From assembly GCA_946407325.1 (NCBI GenBank), contig CAMJNN010000014.1:1-20898 (forward strand): 20,898 bases of DNA. The letters run 5' to 3'. Source of the DNA: an uncultured Prevotellaceae bacterium (GTDB lineage Bacteria > Bacteroidota > Bacteroidia > Bacteroidales > Bacteroidaceae). This document shows, piece after piece, positions 6,852-14,408 of the stretch. The notes below the pieces were generated by a model. The model was not told the origin of the DNA and searched no databases. It saw nothing but the letters and a program-made list of their open reading frames with translations. The number at the start of each line of letters is the position of its first letter. Positions within the stretch are counted from its first letter, which is position 1. Made by a program: the position numbers and the translations under genes.

Positions 6852-7898
6852 TTATTCATCTTGCAAAGGAATCTGTGCATCATCCATCACCTTACCAGGC
6901 AACTTGATGGTATAGAGAGCAGCTTCCATGCCACGTACCAGATTACGCTTCAGCTTCTCTGGCGCATAGATAAAGATCTCCTCTGTAATCACTCGTTGGT
7001 TGATAGTATCCACACGACTTTGTGAGACGAACGGACCACCCATCATATCCCCCTTGACTCTCCACAAGCCACGGGCCTCGAACACATATTCGCCTTTCAG
7101 CATGAAAGCACGGGTAGTGACGAAACGGGCATCAGTCTGCATATAGGTACCCTCAGCAGCACCCGGGATATTGATCTTCATTACAGAGTCACGCTTCTGG
7201 ATAAAGAAATCCTGGGTAAATGTGCGACGGTCCTTGTAGGGATAGGAATAAATCACATAGTTCTGGTCGCCAGAGGCAGCATTGGCACCCGCCCAGAAGA
7301 AATCCTCGCCACGCTTGGACGACTTCAGCTCGCCTGATACCCATACTTCGCAATCAAACATCTCCTTCACATTCTTATAAATCATATCGCTATGCTGGTA
7401 TTCCAGCACCTGGATCTGACGATTCATCTCTGCACGGGTAAAGAAGTCGATGATAGCTTGTCCGTTCTTGGTGATGTATTCAGCCACAGAGTTGGCATCT
7501 GGACCCTGAATAGTCAGGATGGCCTGTGGGTTGGCATACACATTCATCTCTGAACGGAACTTAGGCTGTGTATAGGTACTCGGATCGATGTCCACTTTGA
7601 TAATATTGCGCAACATCTTCAGTGTCGCATTATAGCCGTAAGGAGTGGTGTTCATGATGCGGAAAGAACGCTCTGACTGAGGCAAGCCTGGTACATCAGT
7701 ATCCAACACATCATACAAAGCACGGCCTGCTACACCTTCCCAATTGGCATCGTCGCAAACCACCAGCAGCTCATATGCCCTGCCACTGGATGTAGGGGTA
7801 AAGATATTCAGTGAAGAGCGTTTGTTGCCTCCACGGTTGCAGGCACCCATCAGGAGGGCAGCCAGCACGATTATCATCAAATAAACTGTTCTTCTCAT
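6852..7898 (-). CDS. DUF4837 family lipoprotein
   Basis: A 348-residue exported lipoprotein with a basic start (MRR), a hydrophobic run and lipobox LMGAC, the lipidated Cys being residue 20. After a short polar linker the mature protein has a typical DUF4837 opening (SSGRAYELLVVCDDANWEG), a middle segment starting 'FFTRAEMNRQI', and an 'ARGLWRVKGDMMGGPFVSQS' motif near residue 280. The family is widespread in Bacteroidetes and its function is unknown to me. It is the first gene of the pdxA-to-MFS run: a good promoter lies 28-60 bp before its start, and the pdxA homologue follows after 36 AT-rich bases with no promoter-like element. It most likely resides at the inner or outer membrane facing the periplasm. 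The family call is from recalled sequence features. Confidence 0.85.
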   Translation of the reverse strand: MRRTVYLMIIVLAALLMGACNRGGNKRSSLNIFTPTSSGRAYELLVVCDDANWEGVAGRALYDVLDTDVPGLPQSERSFRIMNTTPYGYNATLKMLRNIIKVDIDPSTYTQPKFRSEMNVYANPQAILTIQGPDANSVAEYITKNGQAIIDFFTRAEMNRQIQVLEYQHSDMIYKNVKEMFDCEVWVSGELKSSKRGEDFFWAGANAASGDQNYVIYSYPYKDRRTFTQDFFIQKRDSVMKINIPGAAEGTYMQTDARFVTTRAFMLKGEYVFEARGLWRVKGDMMGGPFVSQSRVDTINQRVITEEIFIYAPEKLKRNLVRGMEAALYTIKLPGKVMDDAQIPLQDE

Positions 7899-7926
7899 AT
7901 TTCCTTCTATTTTTGTTTTGTCACCA

Positions 7927-7958
7927 CAAAACTACGAATAAGTGAGATTAGAAACCAA
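7927..7958 (-). promoter_or_regulatory. Promoter of the DUF4837-pdxA-lptE-secG operon
   Basis: Read on the minus strand, TTGG (7955-7958) is followed after 20 bases by TAGTTTTG (7927-7934), a full match to the Bacteroidetes -7 box TAnnTTTG. The predicted start of transcription is near 7921, about 20 bases before the ATG at 7898. No terminator-like hairpin is visible between the rlmN stop at 7979 and this site, so rlmN transcripts may also read through. Confidence 0.65.
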
Positions 7959-7978
7959 CTCTTTCCTAATAATTTATA

Positions 7979-9016
7979 TTAATTCTTGTTAATCTCCTCC
8001 TGCTTAGCTGTTGAGAGCATGCCACATGCCGCAAAGATATCTTCACCGCGTGAGGCACGGATGGTAGTAAACAACCCATGCTGGGTGAGGTAATCACGCA
8101 GTTCCGTCATCTTCTCCATCTCCACCCCTTGCAAATCCACATTCGGAATAGCATGGAAACGTATCAGGTTCACCCTGCAATCCAGACCACGTAACAGCTT
8201 CAACAGCTCCTTAGCATAAAGCACACTGTCGTTCACACCCTTGAACACAATATATTCGAAGGAAAGTCGGCGCTGGTGACTAAAGTCATAATTGCGCAGC
8301 AAATCCACTACTTCAGTAATGGAATAGGCTTTCTCCGCCGGCATCAGTTCCCGGCGCAAGGCTGGTACGGGTGCATGCAGACTAACAGCCAAGTGGCATT
8401 CGCTTTCTTCCAGGAAACGTTGCAATCCCTTCTTCAAGCCCACCGTAGATAGTGTGATGCGCTTAGGACTCCATGCATAGCCCCAAGGAGCCGTCATGAT
8501 TTCCAGTGCCTTCATCACCTCATCCAGGTTGTCGAGCGGTTCCCCCATGCCCATCATCACCACATTGGTCAACTGCTCATATTCAGGCAAAGACTGTACC
8601 TGATTGATAATCTGGTTAGCTGTAAGGTTGCCACTGAAACCTTGCTTGCCCGTCATACAGAACTTACAGTTCATTTTGCACCCCACTTGTGAAGACACGC
8701 ACACTGTGCCACGGTCTTCATCCGGGATAAACACAGTCTCTACGAAATGATTGTCGGGAGTGTGATAGAGGTATTTCACCGTACCGTCCTGCGAGCGCAT
8801 CTCGTTGACAGGAGCTGCTGCCCCCACCACATAGCTGTCGGCCAGCATCGAGCGATGCTTCAGCGAGAGGTTGGTCATCTCATCGATGCTTCTTACCCGC
8901 TTCACATAAAGCCACTGTGCTATCTGCTTGGCGGCAAAGCCGGGCATTCCCAAGCCTTTTGTCACCTCTTGAAGCTCGCTGAGCGTCATTCCCAAAAGTG
9001 GTTGTTTATCCATCAT
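7979..9016 (-). CDS. rlmN: RlmN, dual-specificity 23S rRNA/tRNA adenine-C2 methyltransferase
   Basis: A cytoplasmic radical-SAM enzyme that methylates C2 of A2503 in 23S rRNA and A37 in some tRNAs, using two SAM molecules. The 345-residue sequence has the [4Fe-4S] motif CKMNCKFC with cysteines at 113, 117 and 120, followed by MTGKQGFSGNL. The SAM-binding GMGEP is at 156-160. The C-terminal catalytic Cys331 lies in RGEDIFAACGM, matching the RG-D-I-AACG region of E. coli RlmN. The N-terminal accessory domain (about 1-95) is present and the length is normal. Cfr-type resistance enzymes are related, but the sequence reads as ordinary RlmN. There are two adjacent ATG codons at the start; the first was taken. 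Its own strong promoter lies just upstream. Confidence 0.96.
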   Translation of the reverse strand: MMDKQPLLGMTLSELQEVTKGLGMPGFAAKQIAQWLYVKRVRSIDEMTNLSLKHRSMLADSYVVGAAAPVNEMRSQDGTVKYLYHTPDNHFVETVFIPDEDRGTVCVSSQVGCKMNCKFCMTGKQGFSGNLTANQIINQVQSLPEYEQLTNVVMMGMGEPLDNLDEVMKALEIMTAPWGYAWSPKRITLSTVGLKKGLQRFLEESECHLAVSLHAPVPALRRELMPAEKAYSITEVVDLLRNYDFSHQRRLSFEYIVFKGVNDSVLYAKELLKLLRGLDCRVNLIRFHAIPNVDLQGVEMEKMTELRDYLTQHGLFTTIRASRGEDIFAACGMLSTAKQEEINKN

Positions 9017-9040
9017 TCCGAACTAATGCAAAATCGGGTG

Positions 9041-9072
9041 CAAAAATACAAAGAATTATGGAGACTGCCAAA
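9041..9072 (-). promoter_or_regulatory. rlmN promoter, consensus Bacteroidetes type
   Basis: On the minus strand TTTG (9069-9072), a 20-base spacer and TATTTTTG (9041-9048) match both the -33 and -7 elements exactly. Transcription should begin near 9035, giving a leader of about 20 bases before the ATG at 9016. Confidence 0.75.
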
Positions 9073-9152
9073 TTGTCACACCACTTTCTCAAGGACAAGC
9101 CGGCAAGTAAGCCATCAGCTCAATACTCCCTCTATTTCTTCACATAATAAAG

Positions 9153-9182
9153 AAGGGAGGCAACCCTTAGGCTGCCTCCCTT
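9153..9182 (-). terminator. Intrinsic terminator of the Oar-like receptor gene
   Basis: A 10-bp perfect stem, AAGGGAGGCA (9153-9162) with TGCCTCCCTT (9173-9182), encloses a 10-base loop. On the minus strand it begins 28 bases after the receptor stop and is followed by a pyrimidine-rich CTTTATT run. No T tract follows on the plus strand, and no plus-strand gene ends here, so it serves the minus-strand receptor gene. It lies upstream of the rlmN promoter and insulates rlmN. Confidence 0.8.
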
Positions 9183-9210
9183 ATAATATTATTTGAAATA
9201 GACGTTCAGA

Positions 9211-12200
9211 TTAGTTGAAGTAGTACTTCACACCAAACTGGATTCTCCAAGCCTGACCCCAATCACGGTTGTATTCCCATGTCTGGGTAGGAGCATTACC
9301 CTTCTTATCGCGATAGAGTGAGAAGGTTGGCTGGTTAGCATCATTCTTACCCTCATACTTCAGGATAGCGCCGTTGTTGGCAGGAGTCATATTCTTAGCC
9401 ACACCCCAATTAGAGTTAATCAGGTTGCCAAGGTTCTCAATGTCGGCTGACAACTGCAACACATGCTTGGTATTGCCAATTTTCAGGGTAAAGTCGTGAG
9501 CCCAACGGAAGTCGAACCTGTGTACCCAAGGAGCACGAGTACTGTAAGCCTCAGCGTACTCACCCTTATGGTTCTTCAAGTAAGAATCCTGTTCCACAAA
9601 CTTCCAGAAGTCAGCACGATCCTGCTGAGCAGAAACGGTCTGGTTGCCATCCTTGTCGAACTTGTCAACGAAATTGATTTCGCTATCGTTTCTAGGAATG
9701 TACATCAAGTCGCCACTTACACCGTCACCGTTCATATCACCATTGTAGTAATAGGTATAGCCAGCAGGTGAGTAACCTGTATAGAACAGGGTGAAGTGCT
9801 CATGCCATACGTTATAGTTGATAGAAGCGATGATACGATCAGGAATTACGTACTGAGAAGTCTGTACCTTAGCGAAGTTAGGACCATCTACAGTGTACAA
9901 GCCCTGCCATGCAGAAGAAGCATTTGAACCAGGCATACCAGAAACTTCCTTCATCACGGTGTGCGTATAAGATGCCATGATGTTCAGGTTCTTCACAGGT
10001 GTCGCATTCACGGTCAAGTTAGCCGTCCAGCCATAACCCTTAGAAGTGTTGGTCAGCACATAAGCAGCTTGTTTCTGATAAGTATAGTCTTTAGGATAAA
10101 TCAGACGGTTGTCAGCACCAGAGAAACGCTCCCAACCAGAAGTATTCTCAGGAATATTCCAGTTGTCCAAACGTACTGCATTGATGTTCTTGGTATAGTT
10201 GAACTCACCCGTTACAGACAATGGGAATGAAGTAGGCAACTGATAGTCAACTGCTATAGAAGTCTTCCATACCTGAGGCATCTTAAAGTTTGGATCCACG
10301 CCATTCACTGCACTTGGCACAGCGCCTTCAGCAGGAGTTATGGTAGTAGGAGTACCCAAACGGTTGATGAACTCTTTGCGATCGGTTACAATGGAACCAG
10401 CAAACTTCTCAAGTCTTGGATCGATGCTGGTAACAACACCGTTGTTATACTTGGTAACAGCTGTAGCCTGATACTGCACCATACCTGAGTTGGTAGGCAT
10501 GTTGGTGAAGAACACCAAAGGCAGACGGCCTGTAAAGATACCTGTACCACCACGTACCTTCAAAGTCTTGTCACCGAGGACATCCCAAGAGAAACCGAAG
10601 CGAGGAGAAATCTGGATATTGCTCTTCGGCCACTTACCGGTATCTACACTACGGCCACCATAATTCAAAGCCTTGATAGCATTGTTGGTCATGATATCAT
10701 CCTCATCGAAGTGGATGTTATCGAAACGGATACCACCAGTCAGCTTCAGGTTATCCAGCACGTTCCACTCATCCTGTACATACAGACCAATCTGGTTGAA
10801 AGTTACCTGAGCTGCTGGATTAGTCTCACCACCATAACCGTAGGTCAGTGCCACAGCTTCAGGAGCACGCTCATTCAGGAAGTCTTCCAGTGAACGATAG
10901 CGGTAGTAACCCGTACCATTACGCATATAAGCGTTGTTAGCCAACTGATGTTCAAAGTTGAAACCTGCGGTCAGTTTGTGAGCACCCAGATAAGCAGTAA
11001 AGTTATCGGTAATGGTAGTCACCTTGTTCTGTACCTTGTTGTTCCATGTAAACAGTTCATAACCCAAAGACATATAAGGCTCCAGCGTCTGAGTTATAGT
11101 ACCGTCAACATCTGTAGTATAACCAGCCATAATATCAATGAATGGGAACTCAGAAGAATTAGAACCACGTACATCCTGAATGTCTGAGTAGGTGAACAGC
11201 AACTGGTTGGAAAGGTTCTTGCCGAAGTGGCTATTCAAATCCACTGAAATGGTGTTCACCTTGTTGTCCATAGAATACATGGAGTTGGCAAAAGCCATAG
11301 AATACTGTGACAGACGGTTAGCATTCTTGTTACGGTAGCCAGCATCGGTTGAGTTACCATTGGTAGCATTCCAAGCAGTATTCTTGGTATAGTTGTAACG
11401 TACTGCCAAGTGATGATCCTTGGTAATGTTCCAGTCAATACGACCCAACAGCTTGATATTCTTCTCATCAGCAGGGAAACTGGTGTAAGAACCAGTGTCA
11501 TAACCATACTTCTGCTTTACAAAGTCGCTTACAGTCTTCATGTCGGCCTGAGTAGTACGAGAGATGTACTGGTCAGCCTTTGCTACACCATCGACAGATG
11601 CCTGCCAGCGGTTCGCCACTGTAGGTACCTTAGAATACTCAATGTTAGCGAAGAAGAACAACTTGTTCTTGATGATAGGACCACCGAGAGTAGCACCATA
11701 GATATACTTTCTGTCTTTCGGACGGTCAAGATCTACTTCAGCAACACGTTTGCCATGCAGTTTCTCGTGAGCTAAGTAGGTATAAGCAGTACCCTTGAAG
11801 GTATTGGTACCTGACTTGGTAACAGCGTTGATACCACCACCGATGAAATTGCTCTGACGAACATCAAAAGGAGCAACCACTACCTGCATTTCCTCAATGG
11901 CATCCACAGAGATTGGAGAACCACCACCTGGCAGGTCAGAGCTCAGACCGAAGTTGTTGTTGAAGTTAGCACCATCCACCGTAAAGTTGGTAGAACGACC
12001 GTCGCCACCAGCAAAACCCATACCATTTGCGTAAGGAGAAAGGCGAGCGATATCCGAAATACTACGGCTTACAGTTGGCAACTCACGGATGGTTGCATTG
12101 TTGATGTTGGTAGTAGCACCTGTCTTTTCCTGTGCGAACTTTGATGCGGTACCTGTGATAACCACCTCGTCCAGCATCTCAGCTGACTCAGAAATCTCTA

Positions 12201-12522
12201 CGTTCAGGTTAAAAATCTCACCCAGTTGCAGTGTAATGTCCTTGTAAGTCCTGGTAGAGTAACCGATGTAAGAAATAGTCACTGTGTAAGGACCACCGGT
12301 ACGCATACCCTGGATGGCATAACGACCGTCAACATTAGTGATCGCACCGTAAAGCGTACCAGAAGGCTCGTGAACAGCCTGAACGGTAGCACCAATGACG
12401 GGCTCGTTGGCATCATCAACTACCTTACCACCCATAGATGAGGTAGTAATCTGTGCCTGTGCGCTTACAGCCACCAAAATAGTAGCCAATGTAAGCAGCA
12501 TGAATCTTACTTTTCTTAACAT
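9211..12522 (-). CDS. Oar-like TonB-dependent outer-membrane receptor
   Basis: A 1103-residue outer-membrane protein. The signal peptide ends at AQA|Q (23/24). Residues about 28-112 form a carboxypeptidase-regulatory-like beta-sandwich (GGKVVDDANEPVIGATVQAV, then VDGRYAIQGM). A Bacteroidetes TonB-box-like segment EMLDEVVITG is at 115-124. The plug follows with 'TVSRSISDIARLSPY', 'NFTVDGANFNNNFGL' and 'GGGINAVTKSGTN' (228-240). The rest is a long TonB barrel ending in IQFGVKYYFN. The 'SNFIGGGINAVTKSGTN' plug and the overall length match Oar-type receptors rather than SusC. No SusD-like lipoprotein is adjacent, so this is not a classical starch-utilisation pair. The substrate is unknown; some Oar proteins handle proteins or peptides. 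Codons are biased (CGT, GGT, GCA), suggesting high expression. It is a single-gene unit with its own promoter and terminator. Confidence 0.93.
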   Translation of the reverse strand: MLRKVRFMLLTLATILVAVSAQAQITTSSMGGKVVDDANEPVIGATVQAVHEPSGTLYGAITNVDGRYAIQGMRTGGPYTVTISYIGYSTRTYKDITLQLGEIFNLNVEISESAEMLDEVVITGTASKFAQEKTGATTNINNATIRELPTVSRSISDIARLSPYANGMGFAGGDGRSTNFTVDGANFNNNFGLSSDLPGGGSPISVDAIEEMQVVVAPFDVRQSNFIGGGINAVTKSGTNTFKGTAYTYLAHEKLHGKRVAEVDLDRPKDRKYIYGATLGGPIIKNKLFFFANIEYSKVPTVANRWQASVDGVAKADQYISRTTQADMKTVSDFVKQKYGYDTGSYTSFPADEKNIKLLGRIDWNITKDHHLAVRYNYTKNTAWNATNGNSTDAGYRNKNANRLSQYSMAFANSMYSMDNKVNTISVDLNSHFGKNLSNQLLFTYSDIQDVRGSNSSEFPFIDIMAGYTTDVDGTITQTLEPYMSLGYELFTWNNKVQNKVTTITDNFTAYLGAHKLTAGFNFEHQLANNAYMRNGTGYYRYRSLEDFLNERAPEAVALTYGYGGETNPAAQVTFNQIGLYVQDEWNVLDNLKLTGGIRFDNIHFDEDDIMTNNAIKALNYGGRSVDTGKWPKSNIQISPRFGFSWDVLGDKTLKVRGGTGIFTGRLPLVFFTNMPTNSGMVQYQATAVTKYNNGVVTSIDPRLEKFAGSIVTDRKEFINRLGTPTTITPAEGAVPSAVNGVDPNFKMPQVWKTSIAVDYQLPTSFPLSVTGEFNYTKNINAVRLDNWNIPENTSGWERFSGADNRLIYPKDYTYQKQAAYVLTNTSKGYGWTANLTVNATPVKNLNIMASYTHTVMKEVSGMPGSNASSAWQGLYTVDGPNFAKVQTSQYVIPDRIIASINYNVWHEHFTLFYTGYSPAGYTYYYNGDMNGDGVSGDLMYIPRNDSEINFVDKFDKDGNQTVSAQQDRADFWKFVEQDSYLKNHKGEYAEAYSTRAPWVHRFDFRWAHDFTLKIGNTKHVLQLSADIENLGNLINSNWGVAKNMTPANNGAILKYEGKNDANQPTFSLYRDKKGNAPTQTWEYNRDWGQAWRIQFGVKYYFN

Positions 12523-12566
12523 AATACTTTGTATTAATTTTGATAAATTAAGCCTTTAAGGCGGTG

Positions 12567-12574
12567 CAAAGATA
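12567..12574 (-). promoter_or_regulatory. -7 box of the Oar-like receptor promoter
   Basis: TATCTTTG on the minus strand is a full TAnnTTTG match, followed by CACC as in the rlmN promoter. The predicted start is near 12561, giving a leader of about 38 bases. The -33 element is weak: only a T-rich stretch at the right distance. An interrupted palindrome GCCTT-T-AAGGC (12552-12562) lies at the start site. Confidence 0.6.
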
Positions 12575-12629
12575 GCTATTATATGAATACAATTGCTAAA
12601 ATCGCTTAAAAAAAGTTTTCAACAGTTTA

Positions 12630-14327
12630 TTAGTCATTAGTTAACTTCCTATACCTCACCCTTGTAGGCTCCGTCTTGCCCAAACGTTTCAGTTTGTTCT
12701 CCTCGTAATCGGAATAAGAACCTTCGAAGAAGAATACATTTGAGTCGCCCTCAAATGCCAATATATGGGTGCAGATTCTATCAAGGAACCAACGGTCGTG
12801 ACTGATAATCACGGCACAACCGGCAAAATTCTCCAAACCCTCTTCGATGGCACGCAAGGTATTCACATCGATATCGTTAGTGGGCTCATCCAGCAATAGC
12901 ACATTGCCCTCTTCCTTCAATGCCAACGCCAACTGCAAGCGGTTTCGCTCGCCTCCAGAGAGCACACCGCACAGTTTCTCCTGGTCAGCTCCCGAGAAAT
13001 TGAAGCGCGATAGATAAGCACGTGCGTTCACATCACGGTTACCCACCCGCATCAGGTCCATACCTCCACTCACCACCTGGAATACCGTCTTGTTGGGATC
13101 GATGGTGGTGTGCTGCTGGTCCACATACGCCAACTTCACCGTCTCTCCCACCTCAAAGGTACCGCTATCTGGCTTGTCCAACCCCATGATTAGGCGGAAC
13201 AGCGTAGTCTTACCTGCACCATTAGGACCTATCACACCCACGATACCGTTAGGTGGCAAGGTGAAATTCAGGTCATCATACAACAGCTTGTCACCAAAGG
13301 CTTTCGCCACATGGTGAGCCTCAATGACCTTGTTGCCCAGACGTGGACCATTCGGTATATAGATTTCCAACTTCTCTTCCTTTTCCTTTACATCGGCGTT
13401 GAGCAACTGCTCATAGGAGTTCAGACGAGCCTTACCCTTTGCCTGTCGTGCCTTGGGTGCCATGCGGATCCATTCCAACTCACGCTGCAAGGTTTTCCTG
13501 CGTTTGCTCTCGGTCTTTTCTTCCTGCGCCATGCGCTGGGTCTTCTGCTCCAGCCAACTGCTATAATTGCCTTTCCAAGGGATGCCCTCGCCACGATCCA
13601 GTTCCAAAATCCAGCCTGCCACATGGTCCAGGAAATATCGGTCGTGGGTAACAGCAATCACCGTTCCTTCGTATTGCTGCAAGTGCTGTTCCAGCCAGTC
13701 GATAGACTCGGCATCGAGGTGGTTGGTAGGCTCATCCAACAGCAAGACATCAGGTTTTTGCAGCAACAAACGGCACAAAGCCACACGTCGGCGTTCGCCC
13801 CCACTCAGGTGTTCGCACAACTGGTCGCTGGGCGGACAACGCAAGGCATCCATGGCTATCTCCAACTTGGAGTCCAGGTTCCAGGCATCTGTAGCATCGA
13901 TAATGTCCTGCAACTCCCCTTGGCGTGCCATGAGCTTGTCCATCTTGTCGGGATCCTCATAATACTCGGGGTCTCCAAACTTGAGGTTGATTTCTTCATA
14001 TTCCTTCAAAGCATTCACCGCCTCGGCCGTACCTTCCTGCACAATCTCCTTCACCGTCTTCTGCGGATCCAGATAGGGGTCCTGTGGCAGATAGCCCACG
14101 GTATAGCCCGGTGAGAATACCACCTGTCCCTCGTACTGGTTATCCAGTCCGGCAATGATTTTCATCAAAGTAGATTTACCAGAGCCATTCAGACCGATGA
14201 TACCTATCTTGGCACCATAGAAGAATGAGAGGTAAATGTTTTTCAATACTTGCTTGTTGGTCTGCCTGATGGTCTTGTTCAAGCCAACCATAGAGAAGAT
14301 AATCTTCTTGTCGTCAACTGTTGCCAT
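12630..14327 (-). CDS. ettA: EttA, ABC-F translational throttle ATPase
   Basis: A cytoplasmic ABC-F protein of 565 residues that binds the ribosomal E site and gates entry into elongation according to energy state. Two ATPase domains are seen: Walker A GLNGSGKST in the first and GPNGAGKTT in the second, signatures LSGGERRR and LSGGERNR, and Walker B segments DVLLLDEPTNHLD and NVLLLDEPTNDID. Between the domains lies the charged P-site tRNA interaction linker (about 250-310, with KTESKRRKTLQREL and APKARQAKGKARL). The EttA-type arm insertion is in the first domain (YEEINLKFGDPEYYEDPDKM). I chose the ATG at 14325-14327 (MATVDDKKIIFSM) over an in-frame ATG 24 bp upstream because it matches Bacteroidetes homologues. 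The upstream ATG would also lie within about 10 bases of the likely start of transcription. It is not one of the antibiotic-resistance ABC-F types as far as I can judge. Confidence 0.95.
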   Translation of the reverse strand: MATVDDKKIIFSMVGLNKTIRQTNKQVLKNIYLSFFYGAKIGIIGLNGSGKSTLMKIIAGLDNQYEGQVVFSPGYTVGYLPQDPYLDPQKTVKEIVQEGTAEAVNALKEYEEINLKFGDPEYYEDPDKMDKLMARQGELQDIIDATDAWNLDSKLEIAMDALRCPPSDQLCEHLSGGERRRVALCRLLLQKPDVLLLDEPTNHLDAESIDWLEQHLQQYEGTVIAVTHDRYFLDHVAGWILELDRGEGIPWKGNYSSWLEQKTQRMAQEEKTESKRRKTLQRELEWIRMAPKARQAKGKARLNSYEQLLNADVKEKEEKLEIYIPNGPRLGNKVIEAHHVAKAFGDKLLYDDLNFTLPPNGIVGVIGPNGAGKTTLFRLIMGLDKPDSGTFEVGETVKLAYVDQQHTTIDPNKTVFQVVSGGMDLMRVGNRDVNARAYLSRFNFSGADQEKLCGVLSGGERNRLQLALALKEEGNVLLLDEPTNDIDVNTLRAIEEGLENFAGCAVIISHDRWFLDRICTHILAFEGDSNVFFFEGSYSDYEENKLKRLGKTEPTRVRYRKLTND

Positions 14328-14348
14328 ATCTATCAATAATATTTTGTG

Positions 14349-14356
14349 CAAATATA
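14349..14356 (-). promoter_or_regulatory. -7 box of the ettA promoter
   Basis: TATATTTG on the minus strand is a perfect TAnnTTTG match 22 bases before the chosen ettA ATG, followed by CAC. No clear -33 TTTG is seen. It lies within the 81-bp divergent region and would overlap the -33 area of the symporter promoter, so the two genes may compete for polymerase. Confidence 0.6.
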
Positions 14357-14378
14357 CGATTAATAATTGACTTTTTAT

Positions 14379-14386
14379 TATCTTCG
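14379..14386 (+). promoter_or_regulatory. Candidate -7 box for the sodium:solute symporter
   Basis: TATCTTCG, followed by CA, matches the -7 consensus with one mismatch and lies 22 bases before the symporter ATG at 14409. No good -33 element is visible at 19-20 bases upstream, so the call is weak. Confidence 0.4.
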
Positions 14387-14408
14387 CAGCTGTTTTAGAA
14401 CAACTGAC

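Noticed and set aside
9083..9152. Possible small RNA between the receptor terminator and the rlmN promoter
   Set aside because: No promoter box pointing into the gap and no second hairpin with a T tract were found.
11410..11775. Plus-strand frame of 121 codons opposite the Oar-like receptor
   Set aside because: Antisense to an unbroken 1103-codon gene with recognisable domains; no promoter of its own.
13311..14114. Open frame of 267 codons on the plus strand opposite ettA
   Set aside because: It lies wholly antisense to a gene with clear ABC-F motifs, and its translation is rich in Leu, Gln and His with no domain; it is a reading shadow.
14328..14351. Upstream ATG extending EttA by 8 residues
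   Set aside because: It lies within about 10 bases of the likely start of transcription; homologues as I recall start at MATVDDKK, and the extra residues match nothing in the family.
14367..14408. Upstream ATG extending the symporter by 14 residues
   Set aside because: It precedes the likely -7 box and adds a polar stretch before TM1.
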